DNA of 64,000 bases from Tridacna crocea (Eukaryota; Mollusca; Bivalvia; Cardiida; Cardiidae), in assembly GCA_943736015.1 (NCBI GenBank), contig OX031070.1, forward strand, positions 24,573,673 to 24,637,672, read 5' to 3'. Shown piece by piece: positions 1-10,923 of the stretch; position 1 is the stretch's first letter; each line of letters starts with the position of its first letter. Below the pieces are notes generated by a model. The model saw only the letters and a program-made list of their open reading frames with translations, was not told the DNA's origin and did no database searches. Made by a program: the position numbers and the translations under genes.

Positions 1-259
1 GTGATTTCAAGGCATTTTCTGCTACATCGTCTGTAAATCTTATAAACCGTGGCTCAAAGATCAGACTACACAAAAAGTGCGGTCTTGTATTTATCTGCAA
101 TGCTTACAAAATCTTTAAAGTTGGATTAAAGCTGTAATTCTTTTCAACATGACAAATATTTGTCCTGTCAAATTTACAGCACTTACAGATTGACAAATAC
201 GAATATGGGTAACATAACGAAACTTGCCTCTAAAAGGATAGTTTGATTGATTTTATGGT
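1..259. other. no gene; decayed GATCAGACT hairpin element
   Basis: Around 40-110 there is a degraded member of the second hairpin family (CAAAGATCAGACTACACAAA and a partner GCGGTCTTGTATTTATCTGC). The rest of the interval shows nothing recognisable. Confidence 0.4.
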
Positions 260-486
260 GTTTTACCACACAATCCCGACTTTTAACGACCCTGTGAAAG
301 AAGCCTTTTGAAAACATGGTAGGAAAAGGAGAAAATGCTGGTAAACTGCATTTTCTCCTTTTCCTACAATGTTTTCTACCCTTATAATACAATTAAGTTT
401 TGATTTTTCAGTCACATTTATTTTTTCATCTGCAAATGCTTTCAATTTGGGACAGTCTATAATTTTGTCGTTTGGTAAAGAGTTAA
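260..486 (+). mobile_element. TTAA hairpin MITE, subfamily A, near full length
   Basis: This copy illustrates the family. In plus orientation the order is: short arm (ACCACACAATCCCGACTTTT, then ACGACCCTG and GAAAGAAGCC), central palindrome (AAAACATGGTAGGAAAAGGA, AAATGCTGG, then its inverse), long arm (TTTTCAGTCACATTTATTTT, TCTGCAAATGCTTTCAATTT), and the end GTTTGGTAAAGAGTTAA. The left TTAA has decayed to TTTTA. The loop has mutated to GGTAAACTGC, breaking symmetry there. Terminal TTAA plus CCC/CTC-type inverted ends fits a piggyBac-derived MITE; no transposase is encoded. Superfamily assignment is inference. Confidence 0.85.
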
Positions 487-785
487 TGCTGTTTTCAACA
501 TTGTTTCAGTTATATCCTGGCAATGAGTTCTTCCTATTTATGCTTTTCTGGAAAATCCTTTTCCCAGTTCTCAGCACAAAGCCACTGCTGCTTTCCCACA
601 TTACCATTGTGGAAACAGTGATCAGTTGTGAGAGAGAAATGAATCTTGTTGCAATGACTATCATTAATCCTAGAAAAAGAGACTGGCAAGGGTGGAATCA
701 AACCAGCAACCCCACTGTTTTTGAGTTCTGTATGATACTGACTACACCATTGGGCTCGACTGAGCTCTGAGCTGACCATGTGGAT
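487..785 (-). mobile_element. tRNA-derived SINE, nearly full length
   Basis: On the minus strand it starts with a tRNA-like head: a box-A-like CAATGGTGTAGTCAGTATCA and a box-B-like GGTTTGATTCC. A body containing GAGAAGGAAAACCAGTGGC-like sequence follows, here GCAGCAGTGGCTTTGTGC and CAGGATATAACTGAAACA. It begins directly at the TTAA end of the preceding MITE. The same family occurs at 6736, 24936, 44268, 54330, 56588 and 59125. Confidence 0.6.
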
Positions 786-940
786 TGAAAACATGGTAAT
801 GTTTCTACAATGATTCATAAGCCTAAAATTTGTGATCTTTGAAACACTGGATGTTTGATATAAAACTTTTTTTCTGTGATTCTCTTTTTCCCACAATGTT
901 TTCAAAAATTGAAGGTCAGTATAACAAGATTGGTAGAGGA

Positions 941-1118
941 TTCAACCCTTTAGCAAACAGTCCCTGCTTTCTACGACCTTGAGATAGAAGCCTTCTGAAA
1001 ACATCCTTTTCCGACAATGTTTTATACCCTGCTGGAAACGAACTTCAATTCTTGAGTTATGTTTATTTTGCTCTCAGTTTGCACCAGTCTAAAATTTTTT
1101 TGTTTGGTAAAGGGTTAA
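941..1118 (+). mobile_element. TTAA hairpin MITE with left hairpin arm deleted
   Basis: Short arm CAACCCTTTAGCAAACAGTC runs through GAAGCCTTCTGAAAACATCC straight into the right hairpin arm CTTTTCCGACAATGTTTTAT. The left arm and loop are gone. The long arm ends GTTTGGTAAAGGGTTAA. Confidence 0.7.
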
Positions 1119-1256
1119 CATCAGTTTATGACATTATTTTACAAGGATATTTACAAAATCCTCGGCTGTAAATTTGCTTCGGATAGTAATGAGTTAATCT
1201 CTGGGTTTATATTTCATAGAAAGCAATTTTCCAGAATAATAGGAGCAAAAATTGCC

Positions 1257-1484
1257 TCTAACCCTTTACCACACAATCCTGAATTTCAAGGATCCTGATA
1301 AAGAAGCCTTCTGAAAACTTTGTGGGAGAGGGAGAAAATGCTGGTAACCAGCATTTTCTCCTTTTCCCACATTTTCTTTACTTTTAGATGCAAATTTATA
1401 ATTTTAGCTGCTGTTCAATATGGTGTCAGCAAATGCTTTCAACATTTTCTTGTCTAAAATTTTTGTCACCTGGTAACAGGATAA
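1257..1484 (+). mobile_element. TTAA hairpin MITE, subfamily A
   Basis: CTAACCCTTTACCACACAAT opens the copy. The hairpin GGGAGAAAATGCTGGTAACC is followed by its inverse; the outer right arm is shortened (CCCACATTTTC). The right end has drifted to GGTAACAGGATAA. Confidence 0.7.
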
Positions 1485-1494
1485 CTCTAAAATC

Positions 1495-1600
1495 CCATTT
1501 CTACAGTGGCCTATCCAGGCAGTAAAGCTGAAGTTCAGACTGCACAAAACGTGCTGTACGATCTTCTAAAGACACAGTTTGATCTGCACAGTTTGCTTTG
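1495..1600 (+). repeat. GATCAGACTGCACA hairpin family, decayed copy
   Basis: CAGACTGCACAAAACGTGCT followed by GTACGATCTTC is the imperfect stem-loop of the second short hairpin family. The outer GACAGTGTAGATC arms are barely recognisable. Confidence 0.4.
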
Positions 1601-1699
1601 CTGAAACATTGTGGACAAAAAGCTGCTATCACATAATTATTGCAATTTTGTTTGTTGTATTTCTGAACTGAAGATGTCTGTTTTGATTTTCTGCGTTCT

Positions 1700-2270
1700 A
1701 AGGGTTAAAATTTATGGCGGTATCTAATACAGCGATTAATAAAGCAGATAGGAAATTGATGTGTTGTATAAAAGATAATTAGAGAGGGGAAGCTCTCTAA
1801 AACTGAGGCAGATTTAATTATAGGAGAATAATCGGTTTCCATGGAGACCTGTTACTTTGGTGATCCCAACAGAAAGGGAGATTTGATTGAAATTTAACAG
1901 AAAAGGGGAAGGAAATTGTTCCAGTTATATTGCGATAGAATCTGCCTCTGATTTTGAAGTTCCTGGAACAGACACTGTTTGTGAATTTATTTCCTGATGC
2001 CTCCAGGAAAGTAATTTTCTAAGCTTGTTCTGCAGGCTTTATATATCACAGATATCTGTGAAACTATTTTACTCATGTAAATGCATGTTTTGGGGAGGCT
2101 TAAATGATCTTTCTGCTGATTTTGATTGATAGGTCTACCAATGTCTTATCGGCCTATGAAAAGGCAGCGTTGGGCGTCATAAAAACAAAAAATTCTAACA
2201 TTGCTGGTTAGCTTGACAGACTTGACAACTGAAATACCACGTTACTAAGGGGAAGGGGGGAGGGGGCATG
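1700..2270. other. no gene; apparently unique sequence
   Basis: No recognised repeat and no splice-site-bounded coding block. A short inverted pair, GGGAAGCTCTCT, sits near 1788. Confidence 0.4.
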
Positions 2271-2292
2271 CCAAACTCGCGTTTACAGAAAG

Positions 2293-2430
2293 GTCAATTC
2301 TTTACCAGACAATACCAAGTTTCAACAAAATTGAGGAAGAAGGCTAATAAAAGCATTTTTGGAAGGGATCACCTGGTGACAACAAGTATTTTCTACTTTT
2401 CCTACACAATTTTCTGCCCATTCAAATGCA
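2293..2430 (+). mobile_element. degenerate TTAA hairpin MITE
   Basis: Recognisable pieces are TTCTTTACCAGACAATACCA, GAAGAAGGC, CCTGGTGACAACAAGTATTT and TTTTCCTACACAATTTTCTG. Both ends are eroded. Confidence 0.4.
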
Positions 2431-2512
2431 ATTTCCTCTATGTAAGTAACATTTTACCTGTCAACTTTCTTTTGATTAAGTAAAAACCATGACAAAGCCC
2501 GTCAATGTTTGT

Positions 2513-3530
2513 AGCTCACCTGAGCTTGAAGTGTTCACGGTGAGCTTTTGTGATTGCGCTATGGGAGGTGTCTATCTTGTGGTCATCAACATTTACCCTG
2601 TATGTACTCTTGAGGCCATAAATTCAGTCAGAAACTAATGAAACTTGGTAAGAATGTTTGTCATGATAATTTCTCAGACGGCTGTGGAATTGGATCATGT
2701 GGGGTAAAAAGTAGGTCACCAGACAAATTTTTTAGAAAAACCTTTCTTGCACGGTATAGGTTACATTATCAGCCTGATACTATTGAAACTTCATTAGAAT
2801 GTTGTCTCGAATCATTCAAAATTGGGTCATGTATCGGGTCACAAAGTCATATCTTAAGGGGAAAAAAGAAAACCTTGTGAAAACTCTATAGGCCACATTT
2901 TTAGCCTAATGCTCATGGAAGTAGATCAGACAGTTTGTCTTGATACTGTCTAGGAAAAATTTGAAATTGGGTCATGTTTGGTCAGAAAGTAGGTCACTTG
3001 GCTGAAATTAAGGAACATCATGTGCTCTTTACAGGCTATATTTTTAGCTTTGTGTGATAATATTTCAGACATGTTTGAAATTGGGTCATGTCAAGTCAAA
3101 AATTTGTCACTTAGCCTGACTGTAGAAAAACTTGATGTGCAGTCCAGAGACCAAATTTTAAGCCTTACACTAGTGAAACATCAGAATGTTTGTCTTGATG
3201 ATTTCTCAGATAAGATTCAAATTAGGACATATCTGCTGAAAAATATGGGTAACTCAGGGCCTCTCATTTTAGCAAAATGTTGTGTGTACCAAACCCACCA
3301 CTTTTTCAGCCAGATACTCATGAAACTAGGTCAGAGTCTATCTCTTGGTAATATCCTATTTAAAATTAAATTTGCATCAAGAAAGAAGATCACAAAGCCA
3401 AATCTTACAAACACCTTGTGTGGAATCTAGAAGCTACATATCAGCCTCATATTCACGAAACTTGGTCAGAATTTTTGTCTTTTAGATCATCACAATCAGA
3501 TCTCATCAGCTTGGTCAACCCAAGGGGACT
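2513..3530 (+). mobile_element. Helentron/HINE-like element, 5' end present, 3' end lost
   Basis: It starts AGCTCACCTGAGCTTGAAGT and continues as a 5' hairpin (GTGTTCACGGTGAGCTTTTG). The body is a series of diverged units of about 145 bp carrying GGTCAGAATGTTTGTCTTGA-like and TTGGGTCATG-like phrases (near 2640, 2795, 2925, 3170, 3320, 3462). The closing GGGCCATCATGGCCC palindrome seen at 53494 is absent. The open frames inside (for example 3020-3430) are by-products of the repeat units. Confidence 0.6.
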
Positions 3531-3589
3531 TTACTCAGGCAGGTGCTTGTTTCTTCCTGCCGAAATTCACTTATATGTGAACAAACTTT

Positions 3590-3786
3590 CCCATGTTTTG
3601 AAAAATTTTCTCAAGAAGGAGGCAGGAAAAAAAAGTATTATTTTAAAACATTACATTTTTTCCCACTTTGTTTCCTACCCTTTACAGATATATCCATTGA
3701 AGTCATGTCAGTGTGTTGCCTGCAATGCTTTCTTTGTGGATGACTAAAGATTTTGTCATCAAAGGGTTTTGTCATCTAAGGGTTAA
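3590..3786 (+). mobile_element. degenerate TTAA hairpin MITE, right part
   Basis: TTTTCCCACTTTGTTTCCTA, TGCCTGCAATGCTTTC and an end with TTTTGTCATCTAAGGGTTAA match the right hairpin arm and long arm. TTTTGTCATC(T/A)AAGGGTT occurs twice at the end, a small terminal duplication. Confidence 0.5.
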
Positions 3787-3789
3787 AAG

Positions 3790-4609
3790 TAGGGATGGCA
3801 ATGGTTATTAAATTTGCTAACCGGTTAACCGTTCAATCTTTCGATCGGTTAACCAATTAACCAAACAACCATGTAAAAACATTTAAGATGAAGGTACCTG
3901 CTCGATATGTCAACATTGACAACCGGTGCCAGAGTAATGCATTCCCGTGATGTTTACTATTTCTTTACTTTGATGCAAAAGATGGCCAATCTATCGACAA
4001 TCTCTCTCCCCCCTCGGCAATAAAATCATTTTCCCACAATGAGTTTTATAGAGGACTACAAATTATCAGGACATTTCAGTGATTCCACTACGCAAATTAT
4101 TGCGTAAATCACCTAATAGAACTAAAATTCACGTAAAAAAGTTTGGTTTCACATTAGACCTCGTGTTAGAAAGAACAAAAAAAAAACCCATTATCTCCTT
4201 AACTTGTGTAAAATACCAGGATTTGAAGTTACTTGCTACCCCTTTTGATAAGTTATTGTCAAATCAGGCGGAAATACCTATCTATGAATTAAATGAAAAA
4301 ATGCTTGATGCAAAAAGCACGGAAACCCATGACAGAACAAAATGTTCCTTTCGACATTGTCAGATCAGAATCACATCTGATCATCTTTTCAGCTTTTTAA
4401 TGATTTTAAGCAGTAAATTTTCATAGATATATTTATAACAGACTTTTGTGCTGTATCGAAAGAAAAAACTAGGGGGAACACTGCTATTGACAACTTCACA
4501 GAATCTACAAACTGAATCATACAGATGATAATCATACAGATGATGGTATGGTTATTGATCGTCAAACAAAGCGGCCATTGCTTAGTGATCGGGTGCAAGC
4601 CATCGCCTA
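3790..4609. mobile_element. possible hAT-like non-autonomous element
   Basis: The left end TAGGGATGGCAATGG resembles the inverse of the right end, which reads TAGGCGATGGCTTGCACC on the minus strand. TAGGGATGGC-type ends are common in hAT elements. The left subterminal zone is rich in GGTTAACC motifs (CTAACCGGTTAACCG, TCGGTTAACCAATTAACC). An 115-codon frame at 4079-4426 has no recognisable domain. No target-site duplication was resolved, and the right flank is MITE sequence, so the boundary is approximate. Confidence 0.4.
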
Positions 4610-4659
4610 AACGACAGGGTTAAATTTTAGACTCTCCCAAATTCAAAGCCTCTGCACTA

Positions 4660-5485
4660 TACTATGATTTTTGAAGATACTTATCGAAGTGATAATGGAC
4701 GAAGAGAAACCGCTGTGCCTGCTTGAACCCAGGTTGATTGACTTATAAATTTCAATCCCTCTTTCTCTGATTGATCAATCCATGCATATATTTGATTTGG
4801 GGTGGGTACTTAATGAAAATCCAAACAAATCAATTACGATAAGCCAGTTCCTATGATCCAAAGAGGACATGTGTCTGATTGTTTATTATGGGAGACTGGG
4901 GACTAATTAACGAATTAACAATTTTTAATATTGCACAGACATGTCAAACTGCATATCTTAAACTGTATGCACCTTGAAAACCCAAATCCACTTACCTCTT
5001 TGAAACTCGGGAAAAACCCTCCTTGTTGGGAAGCATATTGACCTTTTCGTAAACTAAGAGGTCTAAAGAGCTTTATTTTATTTATTTTGGAATTGTTTTG
5101 TATTTTATGTTCCTAGTATCATGTTGACATTAATACCTACTGAAAGTGTGCTCATGAGGGATTGAATGAGTTGTTGGATCAGATTTTATTCCCAAAAGGC
5201 TCTTTTAAAGGATCAAAATCATGTTGAATTTATAGAAATGTATGACAACTTCAGTTTTCTGGAATAGAGTTACACTGAATTATTGATAAACTGACAGTGC
5301 CAGGCGATATTTTCCCTGGTTACAGAATACAGATATTTATTATGGACTGGTTTGATGTTTTGTGTTTCTGAATCTATACGCTTTTTCTGAAAAAAGTACA
5401 AAATTTGAGCTTGATGATATATTCTCTTCCAGTCTGTGAAAGGCTCAGTTCAGTAAAAATTGGGCAGGCCTAGGGTAGTTACTTT
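4660..5485. other. no gene; apparently unique sequence
   Basis: Mixed AT-rich sequence with no repeat family recognised and no convincing exon. Confidence 0.4.
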
Positions 5486-5492
5486 ATCTTCA

Positions 5493-5665
5493 ACCATTAT
5501 CCTGCATTCTCATGGCCATGAGGAAGAATGCTTTTGAAAATAATGTTGAAAAAGGAGAAATGCTAATAACCAGCATTTTCTCCTTTATCACAACAATTTC
5601 ACGTCATTCCAAGGTAATAATTATCATTTGAGCCACATTTATTTCGTTGTTTGCTACAATCCATT
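5493..5665 (+). mobile_element. degenerate TTAA hairpin MITE
   Basis: Core GAAAATAATGTTGAAAAAGG then GAAATGCTAATAACCAGCAT and its inverse are clear. The right arm keeps TTTGAGCCACATTTATTTCG. Both termini are lost. Confidence 0.5.
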
Positions 5666-5711
5666 TCTGTTTTATAAAAAAAAAAACCAAACCCTATCAG
5701 TAGAGCTGCCT

Positions 5712-5942
5712 TTAACTCATTACCAAACGACAATATTTTAGCCTCGTCCAAATTGAAAGCATTTGCAGACGACAATTTCTGTGTGGCTCAAATGGTGCAA
5801 ATATTTATTGATAGGGTAGAAAACATTGTGGGAAAAGGAGAAAATGCAGGTTACCAGCATTTTCTCCTTTTACCACAATGTTTTCAAAAGGCTTCTTTCT
5901 CAGGGTCGTCAAAACTCGTCATTGTGTGTAAACAGCTCTTAA
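5712..5942 (-). mobile_element. TTAA hairpin MITE, subfamily A, full length
   Basis: TTAACTCATTACCAAACGAC opens the long arm. The middle carries the variant long-arm body TTTCTGTGTGGCTCAAATGG (also seen at 7423, 26318 and 61435), not the commoner AAAATAAAAGTGACTGAAAA. The hairpin is intact except for GCAGG in place of GCTGG in the left arm. It ends CAGCTCTTAA. Confidence 0.85.
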
Positions 5943-5944
5943 TA

Positions 5945-6735
5945 TTTCTCATCGATGTAAAGTCAAAGACAGATTTCTCAAATGATATTAATAAGGAAAG
6001 GTCCTTTTATGACTAGTTGCCTTGCAGCTATGTAATAGATCGGGATTATTTACACAAACTTGCAGTCTGATCTTTGGTCTACAGTCTGCTTTCCTAACAT
6101 TCTAGGCAAGAGCTACCTTGAAACTGCAATTATTGGGTTTTATTTCTACACCAAAACACCTGTACAGTCTTAGCATACAAGCCCAAAACTGACCTCATTT
6201 TTGAGGACAGCGGTACTTTTAGAAACTGTTATATTAATAGCCCGATTATCACCATAATGGCCATTAAATGTCTTGGTCAGCCCCTAAGTCTGAGAAAGGG
6301 GAGGTAATTCTTGCAGTGATCTTGGCAAAAAATTGACTGCTTCAGTAAGCAAATGAAAAGCAATAAAGAGTGACTAGACTTTGAAAGAGGAAGGGCTAAT
6401 TGCCATTACAGGACACCAGATAATAATAATGTTACAGACAAATTTCCCCGTGGAACCATTCAGAGACATGAAACATGAACATTAAAAAGAGTTATGGACT
6501 TCAATAATGGGCAAAGTAGGTTTGTTGTATGTAGTCCATGTTTAGATGATGTCATATTCTTTTTTGATAGAAAAGTCCATAAAAGGTATGACATAAAGAT
6601 GACATTGACCTTCTTTGGTAGCCTTTATCCCTGTAACTTTAACCCTATACTACAGAAACATGTCTTTACATCCTTGAGGAGAATGCCTTGGAAATCAATG
6701 TGGGATAAAGATTGATTGATCAGTTGATTGTCTGT
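5945..6735. other. no gene; includes a decayed GATCAGACT hairpin
   Basis: Near 6058-6105 CTTGCAGTCTGATCTTTGGT resembles half of the second hairpin family. The rest, including a 73-codon frame at 6494-6715, shows no coding features. Confidence 0.35.
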
Positions 6736-7030
6736 ATGGTGTTAATGCCGTTTTCAACATTATTTCAATGATATCGTGGCAGCCAGTGCACCTATCCATG
6801 CTTTCCTGGAGTCTCTATACAAGTTTTCCGCCCAGTATTATTTCCAAGATACTAGCTACTTTCCCACATAATAATTGTCAAAACAATAGTCAGGGGTAGG
6901 AGAGGAATTAATCCTGTTATAATGAATATCATCAATCTTCAGAAAGAAATTGGCCCAGTCAAGGATTGAACTCATGACTCTCTTTTCTCATGTCCTGCAT
7001 ACTACCAACTGAGCTTCTGGGGCTAGGTTT
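6736..7030 (-). mobile_element. tRNA-derived SINE, nearly full length
   Basis: The minus-strand head shows CAGAAGCTCAGTTGGTAGTA (box-A-like) and GAGTTCAATCC (box-B-like). The body and tail match 487-785: TTCAACATTATTTCAATGAT is the counterpart of TTCAACATTGTTTCAGTTAT. Confidence 0.6.
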
Positions 7031-7422
7031 AAGAAGCCCTCTTCACCTAGGGCTGTTAAAACTCGTGATTGTGTGACATAGGGTTAAGATGAATAATTGG
7101 TTTTGGTATGAAAGGGGTCAAGTTTGATTGTCATTTCAGAAAGAAAAAAGAAATCACCCCCCAAAAAATGTCTGGTACACAATATACCTTCCCCAGCGGC
7201 ATTATATCACAAGGACGTAAATCAAATTTGGTTCTAGAATTCAGTTTTACTTGGTTTATTATGGCAGAAGGTACAATTTCATGTTTAATGTAAGACAGCA
7301 CTGTGGGTTTATTAGGCATTGTGTTTGATAGAGAAAAGTTTATGTCACTTTCTCATGCAATTCCCTAGAGAGACATGGAAATGCCTCGTGAATATTTTAG
7401 TCTTATTCTAAACTAGCATGGT

Positions 7423-7646
7423 ATACCCCTTTACCAAAAATCCTAACTTTTGATGACCCTAAGAAAGAAAGCCATTGAAAACATTGTGGGAAAAGGGGAA
7501 AATGCTGGTAACCAGCATTTTCTCCTTTTCCCACAATGATTTCTACTCTATCAAAGAAAAATTTCGCCATTTGAGCCACAGTGAAATTGTCGTCTGCTAG
7601 TGCTTTCAATTTGGACAAAGCTAAAATTTTGTCATCTGGTAAAGGG
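7423..7646 (+). mobile_element. TTAA hairpin MITE, subfamily A
   Basis: The short arm begins ACCCCTTTACCAAAAATCCT. The hairpin is nearly perfect (GGGAAAAGGGGAAAATGCTG and inverse). The long arm carries the TTTGAGCCACAGTGAAATTG variant. The right end is CTGGTAAAGGGACA, so TTAA is lost. Confidence 0.8.
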
Positions 7647-7727
7647 ACACCATGGTTTGGAGTAATTGTTTTGTTGCTTTATCTTACCTACCTTTGCATG
7701 CCAAAGTGAGAAGCATGTCTGCGCCCA

Positions 7728-7940
7728 TTACAACTCGACAAACATTTACACTGGTCTAACTTGAAAGTATCTCCGGATGACTATCTTAATATTGCACAAT
7801 TACAAAATCTTTCTTTGAAAATGTCGCAAACATTGTGGGAAAAGGAGAAAAAGATGGTTGCCAGCATTTCTTCCTTTTCCCACAATATAATATTTTCCAA
7901 AGTCCTTTACCTAGGGGTTCTGACAAAACTGAAGTAATTG
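7728..7940 (-). mobile_element. diverged TTAA hairpin MITE
   Basis: CTGGTCTAACTTGAAAGTAT in the long arm, AAACATTGTGGGAAAAGGAG plus GATGGTTGCCAGCATTTCTT in the hairpin, and a short arm drifting after CTTTACCTAGGGGTTCTGAC. Confidence 0.6.
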
Positions 7941-8150
7941 CATAATGACAAATCTGTAGACAAAGCTCAACAGATGATTTTTGTCTCTGAAATTGTAGAA
8001 AGCATTATTGGAAAAGAAGCATTTTCTGGTTACCAGTATTTTTTCCTTTTCTCCCCCACAATGTTTTCCAAAGCTTTATTCTTCAGGATCATTTTAGCTG
8101 TATCCTTCAGGATCATTAAAATCTGTCAATGTTTGATAGAGAAAGCTAAA
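7941..8150 (-). mobile_element. diverged TTAA hairpin MITE with a 24-bp internal duplication
   Basis: The hairpin reads AGCATTATTGGAAAAGAAGC then TTTTCTGGTTACCAGTATTT. In the short arm CTTCAGGATCATT occurs twice (8084 and 8106), a small tandem duplication. Both ends have lost TTAA. Confidence 0.55.
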
Positions 8151-8303
8151 TGATGAAGAGGATCACATATACTACTCAAAATTTGCTAGGGATCATCCTA
8201 AAAGATTCACTTTTAATACATATGTGACATGCATCATGTAAGGTTTTACAATAAGTTACATTGCCATTCTCAGAGCAATAAAATGACTGGTGGAAATAGA
8301 TCT

Positions 8304-8527
8304 TTAAGCCTTTACCTCACAATGCCGGCTGTTAAGGACACTGAGAATGAGGCCTTTGGAAAACATTGTTGGAAAAGGAGAAAATGCTGGAAACCAACAT
8401 TTTCTCCTTTTCCAACAATGTTATCTACCCTGTTACAGACAGTATAGTGCATGCTGCATTTAGTTTTTGGTCAGCAAATGCTTTCAGCTTGGACATATCT
8501 AGAGTTTTATAGTATGATAAAGAGTTT
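8304..8527 (+). mobile_element. TTAA hairpin MITE, subfamily A, with paired arm changes
   Basis: TTAAGCCTTTACCTCACAAT opens it. Both hairpin arms carry the same variant: AACATTGTTGGAAAAGGAG on the left and CTCCTTTTCCAACAATGTT on the right, where most copies have GTGGG/CCCAC. The inner loop AAACCAACATT is asymmetric. The end is GATAAAGAGTTTA. Confidence 0.8.
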
Positions 8528-8529
8528 AT

Positions 8530-9115
8530 GCAAAACTATGTAACTTATAAACCCATACAGAAATATGTAAGTGATCCCAATCAAAGTTTGAGTAGTATAT
8601 AAAGAAAGAGAGTGATGGTATTGACCTCTGTTTCTTGGTACCCAGGGTTCAGTGGTACCATTGTTATATTACAGTCTGTTAAATCAGTTCAGTACTTCCT
8701 GGAGATGACTATGCAACTTAGAGCTCAAGAGGTTTTGAAAATATTGCATAGATCAAGATCAGTCTGAAGGCTCTTTTGTAGTCCAACGCTGTTGGCAGAA
8801 ATCTCTGTTTTCTATGGCAAGGCTTTTCGGAGTCCAAGCTTTGTACTGGTGATACTGATGGGTAGCTCAGGGCTGGAAAGTTGACATCTGTAAGAAAACC
8901 ACACACTTCTTTCATACAATTTTCAAGTGTTATATAATTTTCAAACCAAACAGTCATAGATCATTTTCTTCTGTGTTTAAACAAAATGCTTCCTTGGGGA
9001 AAACACTTGAATGATAGGTCCTGTTTGTCTATATTTTTCCTAAATATCTTGAAATTACTTCACACACTTCGGAACTCAAAGGAATTAATATTGATGTGTT
9101 CTTGGGACTATTTTC
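8530..9115. other. no recognised gene or element
   Basis: It contains a 79-codon minus-strand frame (8718-8957) without recognisable motifs. A fragment GATCAAGATCAGTCTG near 8752 recalls the second hairpin family. Nothing else stands out. Confidence 0.35.
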
Positions 9116-9118
9116 CTT

Positions 9119-9346
9119 TTAACCCATTCCCAAACAACAAATTTAAGACTCAGTCAAATTGAGAACATCTACAGGGAACAAATCTTAAAGTAAATCAAAT
9201 GAAATTAAGTTCCTTGACAGGTCAGAAAACATAGTGGGGAAAAAGAGAAAATGTTGGTCGTAACCAGCATTTTCTCCTCCTCCCACAATATTTTCAAAAG
9301 GCTTTTTCCTCAGGGTCCTGAAAACTCTGGATTCTTTCTAATTGGA
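9119..9346 (-). mobile_element. TTAA hairpin MITE, right end disturbed by an adjacent TA-flanked element
   Basis: TTAACCCATTCCCAAACAAC starts the copy. The loop has an insertion (GTTGGTCGTAACCAGC). The short arm runs to GGATTCTTTCTAATTGGA and then meets the element starting at 9350 before reaching its TTAA. Confidence 0.7.
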
Positions 9347-9349
9347 TTA

Positions 9350-10242
9350 CCGTGTTTTGGTGCGTATAACACGCACATTTTTTCAGCTCTGAATAATTTC
9401 AAACTGGGGACTGCGTGTTATACACTACAATAGGCAAAATCATTTTTTTTTCCTCCTTGAAAGTCGGTCGTATACCTGTTCAAAGTGGGTGGGGGGCGGG
9501 GCGTAGGTACAAAACGGCAAAGTTCTCTCGCCACAGCCTTAACTTTCGTCATCATCCCATTTCAACTTTTACCGATTTAAATAAAAAAACATTATGTTTT
9601 AATTTTGTTAAAATGTACTTGTACATTCTTAATTTGTGGATTAGGATTCGTAATTTCCCGATTCTATCAGCCATTTTGGCAATGACGAACGTACCCCGGA
9701 ATGATAAATATTGATTTACTGTTATCGTCCGATTCATCTCATATTTTTTTATTCTTTGTTAATAGCTAAAATTTAACAATTATTAAAGAGTAAAATAATG
9801 ATTCAGAAAGAAATGAATGATTTAGAAATATATATATTTATCGCTACTTTTTACAAAAACCGTGATTTACATCAAATAGATCTATGTTTATTTCACACCT
9901 GTCACATTTGTCGATGGAGGTGAGAAAATAGGAGATTAACTACGATATGGTCGTCAGTTCAATGTGTGAATTTGCAACATGTCATAAGATGGCATGTTTT
10001 TATAATCCCCCGAGTACACATCGAATCATTACCGTTTCCACTTTGATTAAAAATGGTTATTTCCCTTTGATAAAGTATCGCCATTTACAATTTTTCAAGA
10101 TAGCATCGTAAGCTTCAGATGTTATGATATTTTGGTCAATTTGTGATGCGTGTTGTACATCCGAACAACCTTCTTTCCTCGGATCTGATGCTGAAAAAGG
10201 CCTGCGTGTTATACATGCCTGCGTGGTATACACGTTTTACGG
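9350..10242. mobile_element. TA-flanked terminal-inverted-repeat element, about 0.9 kb
   Basis: The left end CCGTGTTTTGGTGCGTATAA and the right end (read on the minus strand) CCGTAAAACGTGTATACCAC are diverged inverted repeats, each carrying one or two copies of GCGTRTWAYACGC-like palindromes. TA sits immediately outside both ends, as for Tc1/mariner/pogo-type insertion. The interior has a 99-codon frame (9415-9714) with no DDE motif that I can recognise, so it is treated as non-autonomous. Confidence 0.65.
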
Positions 10243-10280
10243 TAACCCAAAGATTTAACAACCCAGAGAAAAAATGTGTC

Positions 10281-10502
10281 TTAACCCTTTACCAAACAAT
10301 CCCTGGTTTTTACGACTCTTGAGATAGAAACCTTTTGAAAATATTGTGGGAAAAGGAGAAAATGCTGGTAACCAGCATTTTCTCCCTTTGCAAACATGTT
10401 TTCTACCCAGCTGGAAACAAATTTCTTTTTAAGTTACATTTATTTTGTCGTCTGCAAGTGCTTTGGACCAGTCTAAAATCTTGTTGTTTGGTAAAGAGTT
10501 AA
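10281..10502 (+). mobile_element. TTAA hairpin MITE, subfamily A
   Basis: Both ends are intact (TTAACCCTTTACCAAACAAT and GTTTGGTAAAGAGTTAA). The right hairpin arm is damaged (CTCCCTTTGCAAACATGTTT). The long arm lacks CAATTTGGAC-type sequence between TGCTTT and GGACCAG. Confidence 0.85.
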
Positions 10503-10580
10503 AACATTGTAGGAAAAGGCATTTTCTTTTTTTGAAAAAAAAAAGTTTGCTACCTTTTCAGAACCTTGAATTATTATTGT
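10503..10580 (+). mobile_element. hairpin-MITE fragment abutting the previous copy
   Basis: AACATTGTAGGAAAAGGCAT is a left hairpin arm starting at the TTAA of the previous copy. A T/A-run replaces the loop, and CTACCTTTTCAGAACC resembles the start of a long arm. Confidence 0.4.
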
Positions 10581-10712
10581 CTTTTAGAAAGAGTCTATTT
10601 CATAAAAAGGCACATTGGTTTCAAAACATCTTCGAATTTTCTTTGATTATTTCTCAGTTGAAGTCCAAACAATTGTCAAGGTAATCGGTTATCATCTTTG
10701 GCAATGTAGGGG

Positions 10713-10923
10713 TTAACTGTGAAATGATTGAATTTTAGACTAGTCTAAATTTAACACATTTCTGTACGATAAATGTGCGCAGTTCAGTCTATGAAAAAGT
10801 AGAAAACATTGTGGGAAAAGGAGAAAATGTTGGTGACAAGCATTCTCACCTTTTCACACAGTGTTTTCATAAGGACTCTTCCTCAGGGTCGTTAAAACAT
10901 TGGATTGTGTGGTAAAGGCTTAA
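10713..10923 (-). mobile_element. TTAA hairpin MITE, subfamily A
   Basis: The long arm is diverged (TTTTAGACTAGTCTAAATTT). The hairpin AAAATGTTGGTGACAAGCAT has lost exact symmetry. The short arm CAGGGTCGTTAAAACATTGG ends GGTAAAGGCTTAA. Confidence 0.75.

Noticed and set aside
369..770. 133-codon open frame
   Set aside because: It spans a MITE right arm and an inverted SINE; no protein motif.
3020..3430. 136-codon open frame
   Set aside because: It lies in the ~145-bp repeat units of a Helentron-like element.
4079..4426. 115-codon frame in a possible hAT-like element, as a transposase fragment
   Set aside because: No hAT dimerisation motif or other transposase signature can be seen.
5800..5890. 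microRNA precursor or Rho-independent terminator at MITE hairpins
   Set aside because: The stem is part of every element copy; no loop-biased conservation or transcription evidence. Possible small-RNA output remains untested.
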